Of a stretch of 33,058 bases of DNA, positions 24,477-33,058 are shown in pieces. A program made the position numbers and the translations under genes. The stretch is from Croceitalea sp. (GTDB lineage: Bacteria > Bacteroidota > Bacteroidia > Flavobacteriales > Flavobacteriaceae), in contig JABDND010000131.1 in the NCBI GenBank assembly GCA_013001145.1, positions 1 through 33,058 of the forward strand, given 5' to 3'. The notes below the pieces were generated by a model. It saw nothing but the letters and a program-made list of their open reading frames with translations, had not been told where the DNA came from and ran no database searches. Position 1 is the first letter of the stretch. The number at the start of each line of letters is the position of its first letter.

Positions 24477-25289
24477 ATGTTTGAAATATTTACCAGTCCT
24501 GATGCTTGGATAGCGTTATTGACCCTGACTTTTCTTGAAATCGTATTAGGTATTGACAACATTATTTTCATATCGATTGCGGCGGGTAAACTGGAACCCA
24601 AGGCCAGAAAAAAGGCCACGAACATAGGTTTGGTTTTGGCCATGGTCATGCGTATTGTACTACTTTTTGGCATCACTTGGTTGACCTCATTAAAAAAACC
24701 CTTTTTGGTTTTGACCGAATCTTGGATTAACGGGGGCATAAGTTGGCAAGCGCTCATTTTGTTTTTAGGAGGCTTGTTCCTACTCTATAAAAGCACTAAA
24801 GAAATACACGAAAAGGTTGAGGACCGAGGTCATGATGAACGCGAAGTTAAAAGTCAGCGATCTTCTTCATTAGGCAACGCCATTGTTCAAATAACGGTCA
24901 TCAATATTGTTTTTTCTTTTGACTCCATATTGACCGCAATTGGTATGACCAATGGTATTTCGCCCAATCCCAATGACGCTTTGATCCTGATGGTTGTTGC
25001 CGTGGTAATATCGGTAATTATAATGATGCTCTTTGCCAATCCTGTTGGTGAATTTGTAAACAAGCACCCATCCATTCAAGTATTGGGACTTTCTTTCTTG
25101 ATTTTGATTGGGTTTATGTTGATTGCCGAGGCCGCACACATTTCACATTTGGTAGTGTTCAACAATGAGGTTGGAAGCATTCCAAAGGGGTATCTCTATT
25201 TTGCCATTGCCTTCTCGCTCATGGTCGAATTCTTGGATATGCGCATGCGCAAAAACAAAAAGCCCGTAGATGAAGTTATTGAAGACTAA
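24477..25289 (+). CDS. TerC-family integral membrane protein
   Basis: A 270-residue polytopic membrane protein with about seven hydrophobic segments. The family signature FLEIVLGIDNIIFISIAAGKL is at residues 20-40, with the conserved acidic residues Glu21 and Asp27, and the repeat-related NIVFSFDSILTAIGMT lies near 143-158. A charged cytoplasmic loop (EKVEDRGHDEREVKSQRSSS) separates the halves. TerC/Alx proteins are linked to manganese export, tellurite resistance and protein secretion; which applies here is unknown. It ends with a stop overlapping that of the convergent desaturase gene. Confidence 0.92.
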   Translation: MFEIFTSPDAWIALLTLTFLEIVLGIDNIIFISIAAGKLEPKARKKATNIGLVLAMVMRIVLLFGITWLTSLKKPFLVLTESWINGGISWQALILFLGGLFLLYKSTKEIHEKVEDRGHDEREVKSQRSSSLGNAIVQITVINIVFSFDSILTAIGMTNGISPNPNDALILMVVAVVISVIIMMLFANPVGEFVNKHPSIQVLGLSFLILIGFMLIAEAAHISHLVVFNNEVGSIPKGYLYFAIAFSLMVEFLDMRMRKNKKPVDEVIED

Positions 25290-26242
25290 TTGGGCCGCTG
25301 ATAGGCCAAGTTAGGATTCATTTGCTTCTGTTCCTTGAACAAGGCCTGCTGTTGTTTTACAGTCATGGTACTTCCATCATGGCTCCAGCCAGGAGGGCCG
25401 AAAATATACATCAGTTTATGTGAAAGCTTTTTAGATTTTTTCACATCGTTCCAAATGTCTTTGAACTCATGTGTCAAAATGACCATAGGATTATAGGAGT
25501 CAGGAGAATGGATAACACCGTATTTTACATCTATATCATCATCCAGCTCTTTCCAAGTGCCAAACATTTTGTCAAAGATGTTTAAAAAGCCCCCATGGTT
25601 TTTATCAAGGTACTCCACATTTTGTGCATGGTGAACTTGGTGCATGGTATGCGTATTGAATATTTTCTCAATAAAACCCATTTTGGGCACATAGACCGAG
25701 TGCAGTTGAAATTGCCATAAGGCTTCTATACCTAAACAAACGACCACCATTTCCGGAGGAAATCCAATAGCGGGCAACCACATATAGAATAAAGGTTTGT
25801 ACAAAATGGTAAACCATCCGTTTCTTACCGCTGTACCTAAATTAAAATTATCGGAAGAGTGGTGAACAATGTGTGCCGCCCAGAGAATCCTTATTTCATG
25901 ATTCGCCCTATGAAACCAATAATATGTAAAATCATCTGCAATTTGGCAAATGATCCAAACATACCAAGCGTAACCAAAAGACTCATAACCCAATACATTT
26001 TGACGGATGCCATCCACCATGGGATTACAGGTCTCATACACAAAATTAAAAAGTACTATAGCGAATATGACCTTAAACAAAGGGCCTAGAATTGCTGACC
26101 CTATTCCCATAAAACCACTGGCGGCCAAATCTTTCCAATTGTACAAATGATCATCACCATGGGCCTTACTATAGGTAAGTTCAAACAATATAAAAGCAAT
26201 AAAAACAGGCACTCCGTAAACTAACGGGTTGGTAAACTCCAT
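25286..26242 (-). CDS. Sterol desaturase / fatty acid hydroxylase family protein
   Basis: A 318-residue membrane di-iron enzyme. Hydrophobic segments occur near residues 8-22, 44-68, 90-105 and 145-175. The His-rich motifs are clear: HRANH (111-115), HIVHH (124-128), HTMHQVHH (198-205) and a later His near 216. The family hydroxylates or desaturates lipids such as sterols, carotenoids or acyl chains; substrate unknown. It is convergent with the TerC-family gene and downstream of parC by 67 bases, with no clear terminator between. Confidence 0.92.
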   Translation of the reverse strand: MEFTNPLVYGVPVFIAFILFELTYSKAHGDDHLYNWKDLAASGFMGIGSAILGPLFKVIFAIVLFNFVYETCNPMVDGIRQNVLGYESFGYAWYVWIICQIADDFTYYWFHRANHEIRILWAAHIVHHSSDNFNLGTAVRNGWFTILYKPLFYMWLPAIGFPPEMVVVCLGIEALWQFQLHSVYVPKMGFIEKIFNTHTMHQVHHAQNVEYLDKNHGGFLNIFDKMFGTWKELDDDIDVKYGVIHSPDSYNPMVILTHEFKDIWNDVKKSKKLSHKLMYIFGPPGWSHDGSTMTVKQQQALFKEQKQMNPNLAYQRPN

Positions 26243-26309
26243 ATAAAAAAATTAAGAAAAGGGTTAGTGTGCATATTAAGAATAACGGGAAAATAAGTAG
26301 AATAATGCA

Positions 26310-28937
26310 TTAAAACAAAGTTGTTTGATCAGAACTGTTTTTTGGCTCATCACTGCTCCCTTTGTCGATGGCAACATCTTCTTCATCAATCACTTCAATT
26401 TCTTTGGGTGAAGGTGGTAAAGGCTCTTCGTAGGGCAAGGGGTCAAGGGCATTAATATTTTTTACTTTGAGCGATGTCAACTGGTTGCCCAAAGCTTTGA
26501 TTCCCTTAATCGAAATAAATTCTTCAACATCCACTATTTGATTTGGCTTTGCTTCTTTGCCTCTGGGTTTCACAAAATCCAATTCTACGACCGGTCGCCA
26601 ATCTGTGGATATTAATTCTAAATGGGATTTTGGATGTTCGGTAATTACCAATTCTTCTTTACCCGGGGTTTCAATCACAAACCGCTTGATGTAATATCGC
26701 TCCTTTTCACCATCATAGTAAATGGCAGATAGAGGTTTGTTCGGATTCCACTTTTCCAATACAATCATGTCGCTGTCAAAGCGGGTGTTCAAATCGGGTA
26801 AAATGGTTTTTACCATACCCTTCTGATTAACCACCAACAGCATATCGTCCGGCTTAAATTCCCCCAACAAATCGCCACGTTCATCTACATTGAGTCGCTG
26901 GACAATATCATCGAACCATATTTTTCTCGGTTTAAGGGTAGATAATCCTTTTTCTTTTAGTTCAATGCGTTTGACAGAGTATTTGGTGACAATATTCCCT
27001 TTTGATGCCCTTCCTTTTATAAGCACGTCGGCAAAATCAATATCCCACTTGAGCTTTTTTATACTGCCCGATTGCCTTAGGTGAACGGTGACCACTTCTG
27101 CCTCACCATTTGGATTGGCCGAAAAATAAAGCACTTCAGAACTGGCCTTGCCATTGGTGAGGTCATAAATTTTATCGCGGGTTATGCTGGTGACATTGAA
27201 ACGTTTGATGTAGCTGGGGCCGCCCCTGCCATCCTTGTATATCATATTGTAAATAGTGCGCTTATCCCGCTTTTTAAATATGGCGACATGCATTATGTTC
27301 TTACCTACAAAGGTTTTGGCATCTACCTTGGTTACTTGCATTTTACCGTCTTTGGTAAACACAATTATATCATCAATATCACTGCAATCTGCAACATATT
27401 CATCTTTGCGCAATGAAGTGCCCACAAAGCCTTCGTCACGGTTCACATAAAGTTTGGTGTTTCGAATCACCACTTTGGTAGCTTCTATATCATCAAAAAT
27501 TCGAATTTCCGATTTACGCTCCCGACCCTTACCGTATTTGCTTTTTAGCCCCTTGAAATAATCAATCGCAAAATCGATGAGATTGTTTAAGTAGTTCTTG
27601 GTTTCTAAAATCTTATCTTCAAGAGTCTCAATTTGTTGTTTGGCTTTATCAATATCAAATTTTGAAATACGTTTGATGCGGATTTCTGTCAAACGGACAA
27701 TATCCTCTTCGGTAACGGCCCTTTTTAAATGCTTGGTATGGGGTTTAAGCCCTTTGTCAATGGCCGCAATAACACCTTCCCAGGTATCTTCTTCTTCTAT
27801 ATCGCGATAAATACGGTTTTCGATAAAGATGCGCTCCAACGAAGCAAAGTGCCATTGTTCTTCAAGCTCATTTAACTGAATTTCCAACTCCGCTTTTAAC
27901 AACTCAACGGTATGGTCTGTTGAACGCTTGAGCATTTCGGTCATGCCCATAAAAATGGGTTTGTTGTCTTCAATAATGCACCCCAATGGTGAGATGGAAG
28001 ACTCACATGCCGTGAAAGCATAAAGGGCGTCTATGGTTTTATCGGGCGAGATACCGCTGGGTATATGAATCAATATTTCAACTTCGGCAGCCGTATTATC
28101 CTCTATTTTTTTGATTTTAATCTTCCCCTTATCATTGGCCTTTAAAATAGAATCGATCAAAGACGAAGTATTTGTGCCGTATGGTATCTCTCTAATGACC
28201 AAGGTATTTTTATCAAAATTCTCAATCTTGGCCCTAACTCTAATCTTACCACCTCTTAGACCATCATTGTAATTGGTCACATCAATAATCCCCGCGGTAG
28301 GAAAATCTGGAAAAATAGTAAACTTTTTACCTTTTAGGTGATTGATAGATGCATCGATCAGTTCATTGAAATTATGGGGCAAAATTTTGGTCGAAAGACC
28401 CACGGCGATTCCTTCGGCCCCTTGAGCCAATAATAGAGGAAATTTTACAGGAAGGTTTACAGGCTCTTTCTTTCGGCCGTCATAGCTTAATTGCCAATCG
28501 GTTATTTTGGGGCTAAAAACGACTTCGAGTGCAAACTTTGAGAGCCTGGCCTCAATATATCGGGAAGCTGCAGCGCCGTCACCGGTAAGAATGTTTCCCC
28601 AGTTACCCTGGGTGTCAATCAAAAGGTCTTTTTGACCTATTTGTACCATGGCGTCTCCAATACTTGCGTCTCCATGTGGATGGTATTGCATCGTATGCCC
28701 TACTACATTGGCGACCTTATTGTACCTGCCGTCATCCAATTCTTTTAAGGCATGCATGATACGTCTTTGAACTGGCTTAAAACCGTCTTCTATGGCAGGA
28801 ACTGCACGTTCTAAAATCACGTAAGAGGCGTAATCTAAAAACCAGTCTTTGTACATGCCCGTTACCCGGGTCAAGGCCTCGTCCGATCCTTCTTCTTCAT
28901 TGCCAGGCGCATTGTTCAATGCTTCATTCTCTTCCAT
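26310..28937 (-). CDS. parC: DNA topoisomerase IV subunit A
   Basis: An 875-residue type IIA topoisomerase A subunit that cuts and rejoins DNA during decatenation of daughter chromosomes. The winged-helix catalytic site AAASRYIEARLSK has the active Tyr at residue 127; YHPHGDASIGDAM near 85-97 is the quinolone-resistance region, with the usual Ser at 92. A C-terminal beta-pinwheel-like region follows the coiled coil near 430-470. I see no GyrA-box (QRRGGKG-like), which favours ParC over GyrA. Length exceeds E. coli ParC, as common in Bacteroidota. It follows parE after 27 bases. Confidence 0.93.
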   Translation of the reverse strand: MEENEALNNAPGNEEEGSDEALTRVTGMYKDWFLDYASYVILERAVPAIEDGFKPVQRRIMHALKELDDGRYNKVANVVGHTMQYHPHGDASIGDAMVQIGQKDLLIDTQGNWGNILTGDGAAASRYIEARLSKFALEVVFSPKITDWQLSYDGRKKEPVNLPVKFPLLLAQGAEGIAVGLSTKILPHNFNELIDASINHLKGKKFTIFPDFPTAGIIDVTNYNDGLRGGKIRVRAKIENFDKNTLVIREIPYGTNTSSLIDSILKANDKGKIKIKKIEDNTAAEVEILIHIPSGISPDKTIDALYAFTACESSISPLGCIIEDNKPIFMGMTEMLKRSTDHTVELLKAELEIQLNELEEQWHFASLERIFIENRIYRDIEEEDTWEGVIAAIDKGLKPHTKHLKRAVTEEDIVRLTEIRIKRISKFDIDKAKQQIETLEDKILETKNYLNNLIDFAIDYFKGLKSKYGKGRERKSEIRIFDDIEATKVVIRNTKLYVNRDEGFVGTSLRKDEYVADCSDIDDIIVFTKDGKMQVTKVDAKTFVGKNIMHVAIFKKRDKRTIYNMIYKDGRGGPSYIKRFNVTSITRDKIYDLTNGKASSEVLYFSANPNGEAEVVTVHLRQSGSIKKLKWDIDFADVLIKGRASKGNIVTKYSVKRIELKEKGLSTLKPRKIWFDDIVQRLNVDERGDLLGEFKPDDMLLVVNQKGMVKTILPDLNTRFDSDMIVLEKWNPNKPLSAIYYDGEKERYYIKRFVIETPGKEELVITEHPKSHLELISTDWRPVVELDFVKPRGKEAKPNQIVDVEEFISIKGIKALGNQLTSLKVKNINALDPLPYEEPLPPSPKEIEVIDEEDVAIDKGSSDEPKNSSDQTTLF

Positions 28938-28964
28938 GTATTTATTACGTATCTATCTAATTTA

Positions 28965-30818
28965 CTATTGGTTATCTTCAACCAAGTCAAGTTCTACTTT
29001 TAGGTTTTTAATAATAAATTCTTGGCGGTCTGGCGTGTTTTTTCCCATATAAAATTTGAGTAATTCTTCAATGGACATGGCTTTGTCTAGCATCACAGGT
29101 TCAAGACGTATGTCATCACCAATAAAGTGCTGAAACTCATCGGGTGAAATTTCACCCAATCCTTTAAATCGAGTAATTTCTGGTTTGCCACTTAATTTTT
29201 CAATGGCCTCCCTCCTCTCTTCATCGCTGTAACAATAGATGGTCTCTTTCTTGTTGCGGACCCTAAATAAGGGAGTTTGAAGAATATAGAGGTGATTTTC
29301 TTTAATCAATTCTGGAAAGAACTGCAGAAAAAACGTAATCAGCAACAATCTTATGTGCATACCATCAACATCGGCATCTGTGGCGATGACAATGTTATTG
29401 TACCGTAGATCTTCCATTGAATCTTCAATGTTGAGAGCGGCCTGCAAGAGATTGAACTCTTCATTCTCATAGACGATTTTTTTTGACATGCCGTATGAAT
29501 TAAGGGGCTTACCCCTTAAACTGAATACAGCCTGGGTATTCACATCTCGTGATTTCGTGATCGATCCTGACGCCGAATCGCCCTCTGTAATGAACAAGGT
29601 CGACTCTAATCGCCTGTCTTTGGACAGATCGCCCAGATGGACTCTACAATCCCTAAGTTTTTTATTGTGAAGACTGGCCTTTTTCGCACGTTCCCTAGCC
29701 AATTTTCGAATTCCTGACAGTTCTTTTCGTTCTTTTTCGGCCTGTACAATTTTCCGTTGTAAGGCCTCTGCCGTTGGCGGGTTTTTATGAAGGTAATTAT
29801 CTAGGTTGCGGCCTATGAAATCATTGATATAGGTGCGCACCGTGGGCAAATCGCCACCCATATCGGTAGATCCCAATTTTGTCTTGGTCTGGCTTTCGAA
29901 AACAGGCTCCATTACTTTTATCGCAATGGCCGAGATAATCGATTTACGAATATCTGAAGCATCATAGTTTTTACCGTAAAAATCTCGGACAGTTTTCACA
30001 ATGGCCTCGCGAAATGCAGATTGATGGGTGCCGCCTTGGGTGGTATGCTGGCCGTTCACAAAGGAATGGTACTCTTCGCTATATTGGGTTTTACTATGCG
30101 TTATGGCTACCTCGATGTCGTTTCCCTTTAAATGAATGATAGGGTACAACATGTCATCAACATTGTTGTTGTCTTCCAATAAATCTTTTAATCCGTTTTC
30201 TGAATGGAATTTTTCTCCATTGAAAACAATAGTCAGGCCTGGATTTAGATAAACATAGTTTTTGAGCATGCGTTCCACATACTCGTTGCGGTATTTGTAT
30301 TTTTTAAAAATAGCCTCGTCCGGCACAAAGCTGACCAAAGTTCCTTTGCGCTTGGTCGAATCCACTAAATCTTCATGAACCAGATTGCCAGCTTTGAATT
30401 CGGCCGCTTTGGCTTTACCATCTCTAATGGATTCAACTTTAAAATAATTGGAAAGGGCATTTACAGCTTTGGTACCCACCCCATTAAGTCCAACTGATTT
30501 TTTAAAGGCACGGGTATCGTACTTACCCCCAGTGTTCATTTTAGAAACCACGTCAACGACCTTGCCCAGTGGGATGCCGCGACCATAATCCCTTACATTT
30601 ACCGTGCTATCTTTGATTACAATTTCAATGGTCTTACCAGCGCCCATAACAAATTCATCAATGCAATTATCGATGACTTCTTTAAGTAAAATGTAGATAC
30701 CATCATCGGCCGAGGACCCATCGCCCAGTTTACCTATATACATACCGGGTCTCATTCGAATATGCTCTTTCCAATCGAGCGAACGAATATTGTCTTCGGT
30801 ATACTGGGTATTTGCCAT
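28965..30818 (-). CDS. parE: DNA topoisomerase IV subunit B
   Basis: A 617-residue ATPase subunit. The GHKL domain is marked by [13 protein letters not shown] (about 44-56), [11 protein letters not shown] and [17 protein letters not shown]; the transducer domain follows, then the TOPRIM domain with [11 protein letters not shown] near 410 and [13 protein letters not shown] near 487, and the C-terminal segment [12 protein letters not shown]. Length near 620, without the GyrB insertion, and pairing with parC support topoisomerase IV. The ATG at 30818 is well placed. parE and parC form an operon. Confidence 0.95.
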   Translation of the reverse strand: MANTQYTEDNIRSLDWKEHIRMRPGMYIGKLGDGSSADDGIYILLKEVIDNCIDEFVMGAGKTIEIVIKDSTVNVRDYGRGIPLGKVVDVVSKMNTGGKYDTRAFKKSVGLNGVGTKAVNALSNYFKVESIRDGKAKAAEFKAGNLVHEDLVDSTKRKGTLVSFVPDEAIFKKYKYRNEYVERMLKNYVYLNPGLTIVFNGEKFHSENGLKDLLEDNNNVDDMLYPIIHLKGNDIEVAITHSKTQYSEEYHSFVNGQHTTQGGTHQSAFREAIVKTVRDFYGKNYDASDIRKSIISAIAIKVMEPVFESQTKTKLGSTDMGGDLPTVRTYINDFIGRNLDNYLHKNPPTAEALQRKIVQAEKERKELSGIRKLARERAKKASLHNKKLRDCRVHLGDLSKDRRLESTLFITEGDSASGSITKSRDVNTQAVFSLRGKPLNSYGMSKKIVYENEEFNLLQAALNIEDSMEDLRYNNIVIATDADVDGMHIRLLLITFFLQFFPELIKENHLYILQTPLFRVRNKKETIYCYSDEERREAIEKLSGKPEITRFKGLGEISPDEFQHFIGDDIRLEPVMLDKAMSIEELLKFYMGKNTPDRQEFIIKNLKVELDLVEDNQ

Positions 30819-30887
30819 CTGATAAAGGATTATCCTAGCTAATATAAAATTCTAAGGCAAAAATCAAAATGCACCCCTGATAAAGTA

Positions 30888-30916
30888 ATCAACAATTAAG
30901 AACCTCAATTGTTGAT
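30888..30916. repeat. Inverted repeat downstream of ychF
   Basis: ATCAACAATT (30888-30897) and AATTGTTGAT (30907-30916) form a perfect 10-bp stem with a 9-base loop, 8 bases past the ychF stop. It would terminate ychF on the minus strand, but the tract after the stem (TACTTTATC) is only weakly T-rich and the stem is A/T-rich, so termination is uncertain. Confidence 0.5.
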
Positions 30917-30923
30917 AGCTATT

Positions 30924-32018
30924 TTAGACGTTAAACCTAAAGTGCATTACATCACCATCTTTCACCACGTACTCTTTGCCTTCAACACGCATTTTGCCCG
31001 CCTCTTTGACTTTTGCTTCGCTACCATAATTTACATAGTCATTATAAGCAATAACTTCAGCACGTATAAATCCTTTTTCAAAATCGGTATGGATTACTCC
31101 CGCTGCTTGGGGAGCGGTCGCCCCCACAGGAATCGTCCATGCGCGAACCTCCTTTTCCCCTGCCGTGAAATAGGTTTCAAGATCTAATAATTTATAAGCG
31201 CCCCGGATAAGTTTTGCCGAGCCTGGTTCGGAAAGACCCAAGTCTTCAAGAAACATTTGTCTTTCTTCAAAAGTTTCCAATTCTGTAATGTCCGCTTCGG
31301 TTCCCACCGCCAAAAAAATAACCTCTGCATTTTCATTGGCAACTGCCGCCTTCACATTTTCAACATATTTGTTACCGTTTACAGCAGCATCTTCATCTAC
31401 ATTGCATACATACATTACGGGCTTATCGGTAATCAGTTGTAAGGGTTTCACAAATTCTTTACGGTCATCATCAGAAATCGACAATGCCCTTACCGATGTT
31501 CCGGTTTCCAGCCCTGCCTTAATAATGTTTAGTACGGCTTCTTCTTTTTGAGCTTCTTTATTGCCGGTTTTAGCAGCGCGTTTGACCTTGTCCAATTTTT
31601 TTTCAACACTTTCAAGATCTTTAAGCTGTAATTCCATATCAATGGTTTCCTTGTCGCGTATTGGATTTATGGAACCGTCAACATGAACAATGTTCTCATT
31701 GTCAAAACAACGCAATACGTGCAAAATGGCATCGGTTTCCCTGATATTACCCAAAAATTGATTGCCCAATCCTTCACCCTTGCTCGCACCCTTCACGAGT
31801 CCGGCAATATCGACAATTTCGACCGTTGCCGGTACCACCCTTTCTGGCTTGACCAAGCCTTCAAGTTGCTCTAAACGGGCATCTGGAACACTGACCACAC
31901 CTATATTGGGTTCAATGGTGCAAAAAGGAAAATTTGCACTTTGTGCTTTGGCATTGGACAGGCAATTAAAGAGCGTTGACTTACCTACATTTGGCAATCC
32001 TACAATTCCGGCTTTCAT
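30924..32018 (-). CDS. ychF: YchF/OLA1 family GTP/ATP-binding protein
   Basis: A 364-residue universally conserved P-loop protein of the Obg branch, which binds ribosomes and is linked to stress and translation start control. The P-loop GLPNVGKST is at residues 7-15, DIAGLVKGASKGEGLGNQFL near 70, the altered specificity motif (VCNVDED) near 205, a coiled coil at about 125-160, and the C-terminal TGS domain (HTDFEKGFIRAEVIAYNDY... MHFRFNV). Length is standard. It has a perfect -7 box upstream and an inverted repeat downstream. Confidence 0.97.
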   Translation of the reverse strand: MKAGIVGLPNVGKSTLFNCLSNAKAQSANFPFCTIEPNIGVVSVPDARLEQLEGLVKPERVVPATVEIVDIAGLVKGASKGEGLGNQFLGNIRETDAILHVLRCFDNENIVHVDGSINPIRDKETIDMELQLKDLESVEKKLDKVKRAAKTGNKEAQKEEAVLNIIKAGLETGTSVRALSISDDDRKEFVKPLQLITDKPVMYVCNVDEDAAVNGNKYVENVKAAVANENAEVIFLAVGTEADITELETFEERQMFLEDLGLSEPGSAKLIRGAYKLLDLETYFTAGEKEVRAWTIPVGATAPQAAGVIHTDFEKGFIRAEVIAYNDYVNYGSEAKVKEAGKMRVEGKEYVVKDGDVMHFRFNV

Positions 32019-32036
32019 GCTTTGTTTTTAGGGTTG

Positions 32037-32044
32037 CAAATATA
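32037..32044 (-). promoter_or_regulatory. Promoter -7 box for ychF
   Basis: TATATTTG on the minus strand is an exact TAnnTTTG match 18 bases before the ychF ATG. No clear -33 element. Confidence 0.43.
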
Positions 32045-32079
32045 AGTTGAAGTTTTGTATCCGTCGAAGACAAATTCAT

Positions 32080-32208
32080 CTAAAGGCCGCTCCATAAAAA
32101 ATAAAAGCCCATGATGATCATAGCCATAATGGTCAATATGGCAATGACGGAAAGGATGCATCCTGCCTGTTTCCATATACCATTATATTCTTTTTGCTTT
32201 TCGTGCAT
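32080..32208 (-). CDS. Single-helix membrane peptide, 42 residues, unknown function
   Basis: Reading the minus strand from ATG at 32208 gives a frame beginning MHEKQKEYNGIWKQAG, a hydrophobic segment CILSVIAILTIMAMIIMGFYFLW (about residues 17-39), and the end SGL then TAG. The polar, charged N-terminus, single long helix and short tail look like a genuine small membrane protein, not noise. A perfect -7 box lies 18 bases upstream. It sits 61 bases before ychF. No family recognised; codon use is unremarkable. Below the size limit of many gene finders. Confidence 0.62.
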   Translation of the reverse strand: MHEKQKEYNGIWKQAGCILSVIAILTIMAMIIMGFYFLWSGL

Positions 32209-32226
32209 GTATCACCTTGACTGCGA

Positions 32227-32234
32227 CAAAGATA
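32227..32234 (-). promoter_or_regulatory. Promoter -7 box for the 42-residue membrane peptide
   Basis: TATCTTTG on the minus strand is an exact TAnnTTTG match 18 bases before the ATG at 32208, giving the small frame a promoter of its own. No clear -33 element. Confidence 0.4.
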
Positions 32235-32289
32235 AAACTTCTCATAGTTTTCCATGAGTGAATACCGCCGTTTTGGCTATTTTTAACGC

Positions 32290-33058
32290 ATGGGCAAAAT
32301 AGCTTTACAGGGAATTGTATATGATGAAAAATCATCTTATTTAGAAGGACCTGCCTTGGCACCGCCTTTGATCAGGTCGGCCTATCATAATGAATCGGCA
32401 AATTATTTTGCGGAAAGCGGCTTGAAGGTTGTTCCAGAATTATTTGAAGATTGTGGTGATTTTGCTATCAAAGACTATTTTGACATTGAAAGTATCACTT
32501 TAGATAATCTTGGCAAAAATTTGCCTTTGATAACGTTTGGTGGCGACCATTCCATTACTTTTCCCATAATAAAAGCGTTTCATTCATTATTTGGCGAAAT
32601 CGATATTTTGCACATTGATGCGCACAGTGATATGTACAATGATTTTGAAGGCGACCCCTATTCACATGCCTGTCCGTTCAACCAAATCATGCAAAATGGC
32701 TTGGCCAGTAGGTTGGTACAAGTTGGCATAAGAACACTAAGTGATGAACAAAGGGCCAATATTTCAAAATATAATGTGGAAGTCATCGATATGATAGATT
32801 TTGGTCATAAGCCAATACCGACATTTCAAAAGCCCATCTACCTATCAATGGACATTGACGCGCTTGATCCTGCATTTGCTCCGGGCGTTTCACATCATGA
32901 GCCAGGTGGTTTGACCACAAGAGAGGTTCTCAAAATCATTCAACAAATAAACGTTCCCATTATAGGCGCGGATATAGTTGAGTATAATCCAAAGCGGGAC
33001 CTTAATAACATGACAGCTATGGTCTGTGCCAAGTTATTTAGGGAAATAGCAGCAAAAA
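32290..33058 (+). CDS. Ureohydrolase family protein (agmatinase/arginase-like), partial at 3' end
   Basis: From the ATG at 32290 the frame stays open to the window edge, about 256 residues. The binuclear manganese-binding motifs of ureohydrolases are complete: FGGDHSIT, LHIDAHSDMY and SMDIDALDPAFAPGV, followed by SHHEPGGLTTRE and GADIVEYNP. Members hydrolyse arginine, agmatine, formiminoglutamate or guanidino acids; the motif set resembles agmatinase but substrate is not settled. Family members of this shape are about 260 residues, so only the last few codons should be missing. It is divergent from the 42-residue peptide gene. Confidence 0.92.
   Translation, partial: MGKIALQGIVYDEKSSYLEGPALAPPLIRSAYHNESANYFAESGLKVVPELFEDCGDFAIKDYFDIESITLDNLGKNLPLITFGGDHSITFPIIKAFHSLFGEIDILHIDAHSDMYNDFEGDPYSHACPFNQIMQNGLASRLVQVGIRTLSDEQRANISKYNVEVIDMIDFGHKPIPTFQKPIYLSMDIDALDPAFAPGVSHHEPGGLTTREVLKIIQQINVPIIGADIVEYNPKRDLNNMTAMVCAKLFREIAAK

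Noticed and set aside
26310-30818. DNA gyrase subunits instead of topoisomerase IV
   Set aside because: The A subunit has no visible GyrA-box, the B subunit is short, and the two genes are adjacent as in par operons.
30888-30916. Firm rho-independent terminator for ychF
   Set aside because: The stem is perfect but A/T-rich with a 9-base loop, and only a weak T tract follows; kept as an inverted repeat.
1-33058. Search for tRNA, rRNA, CRISPR, IS elements, prophage or defence genes
   Set aside because: No regular repeat-spacer pattern, transposase, integrase, tRNA-like cloverleaf or defence motif was recognised by eye; a covariance-model scan would be needed to exclude small RNAs.

Overview
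The window looks like a chromosomal segment of a Flavobacteriaceae (Bacteroidota) genome. Evidence: the fused lpxC-fabZ gene, a PorX-type response regulator with a PglZ domain (type IX secretion control), a fused HisB, weak or absent Shine-Dalgarno sequences, low G+C, and repeated perfect copies of the Bacteroidota -7 promoter box (TAnnTTTG) just upstream of predicted transcription units. The genus cannot be told from the sequence. I see no rRNA, tRNA, IS element, prophage or CRISPR array; this is mostly core genome.

Layout. 1-4305 (minus): histidine operon hisG-hisD-hisC-hisB, with hisB cut by the window edge, preceded by a complete-looking transcription attenuator: a 17-residue leader peptide with three consecutive His codons, an antiterminator segment and a terminator hairpin. 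4289-7922 (minus): fabG, a large VWA membrane protein and an SPFH/band-7 protein. 8025-8897 (minus): sucD with its own promoter and a strong terminator. 8964-14937 (minus): lipid A block, HD phosphohydrolase - lpxD - lpxC/fabZ - lpxA - efp - a second lpxD-like gene. 14974-16941 (plus): porX and tsaE, divergent from the HD gene. 16942-17298: a self-contained unit coding a 44-residue exported peptide with tandem repeats over its promoter and its own terminator. 17328-19469 (plus): a four-helix membrane protein, alanine dehydrogenase and a DUF4258-like protein. 19466-20632 (minus): proline dehydrogenase. 20725-22208 (plus): aroB and a small acidic protein. 22216-23224 (minus): Lrp/AsnC regulator and DinB-family protein. 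23225-23653: the only gene-free stretch over 300 bp, AT-rich and rich in TTACA/TGTAA palindromes. 23654-25289 (plus): XRE regulator, lipoprotein and TerC-family protein. 25286-26242 (minus): sterol desaturase family protein. 26310-30818 (minus): topoisomerase IV parE-parC. 30924-32018 (minus): ychF. 32080-32208 (minus): a 42-residue membrane peptide. 32290-end (plus): a ureohydrolase missing only its last few codons.

How it fits together. Most genes are housekeeping: histidine, aromatic amino acid, lipid A and fatty acid synthesis, TCA cycle, translation support, tRNA modification and chromosome decatenation. The parts that go beyond routine annotation are regulatory or very small: the his attenuator, the repeat-controlled small exported peptide, the palindromic region between two transcription factors, and the two short single-helix proteins.
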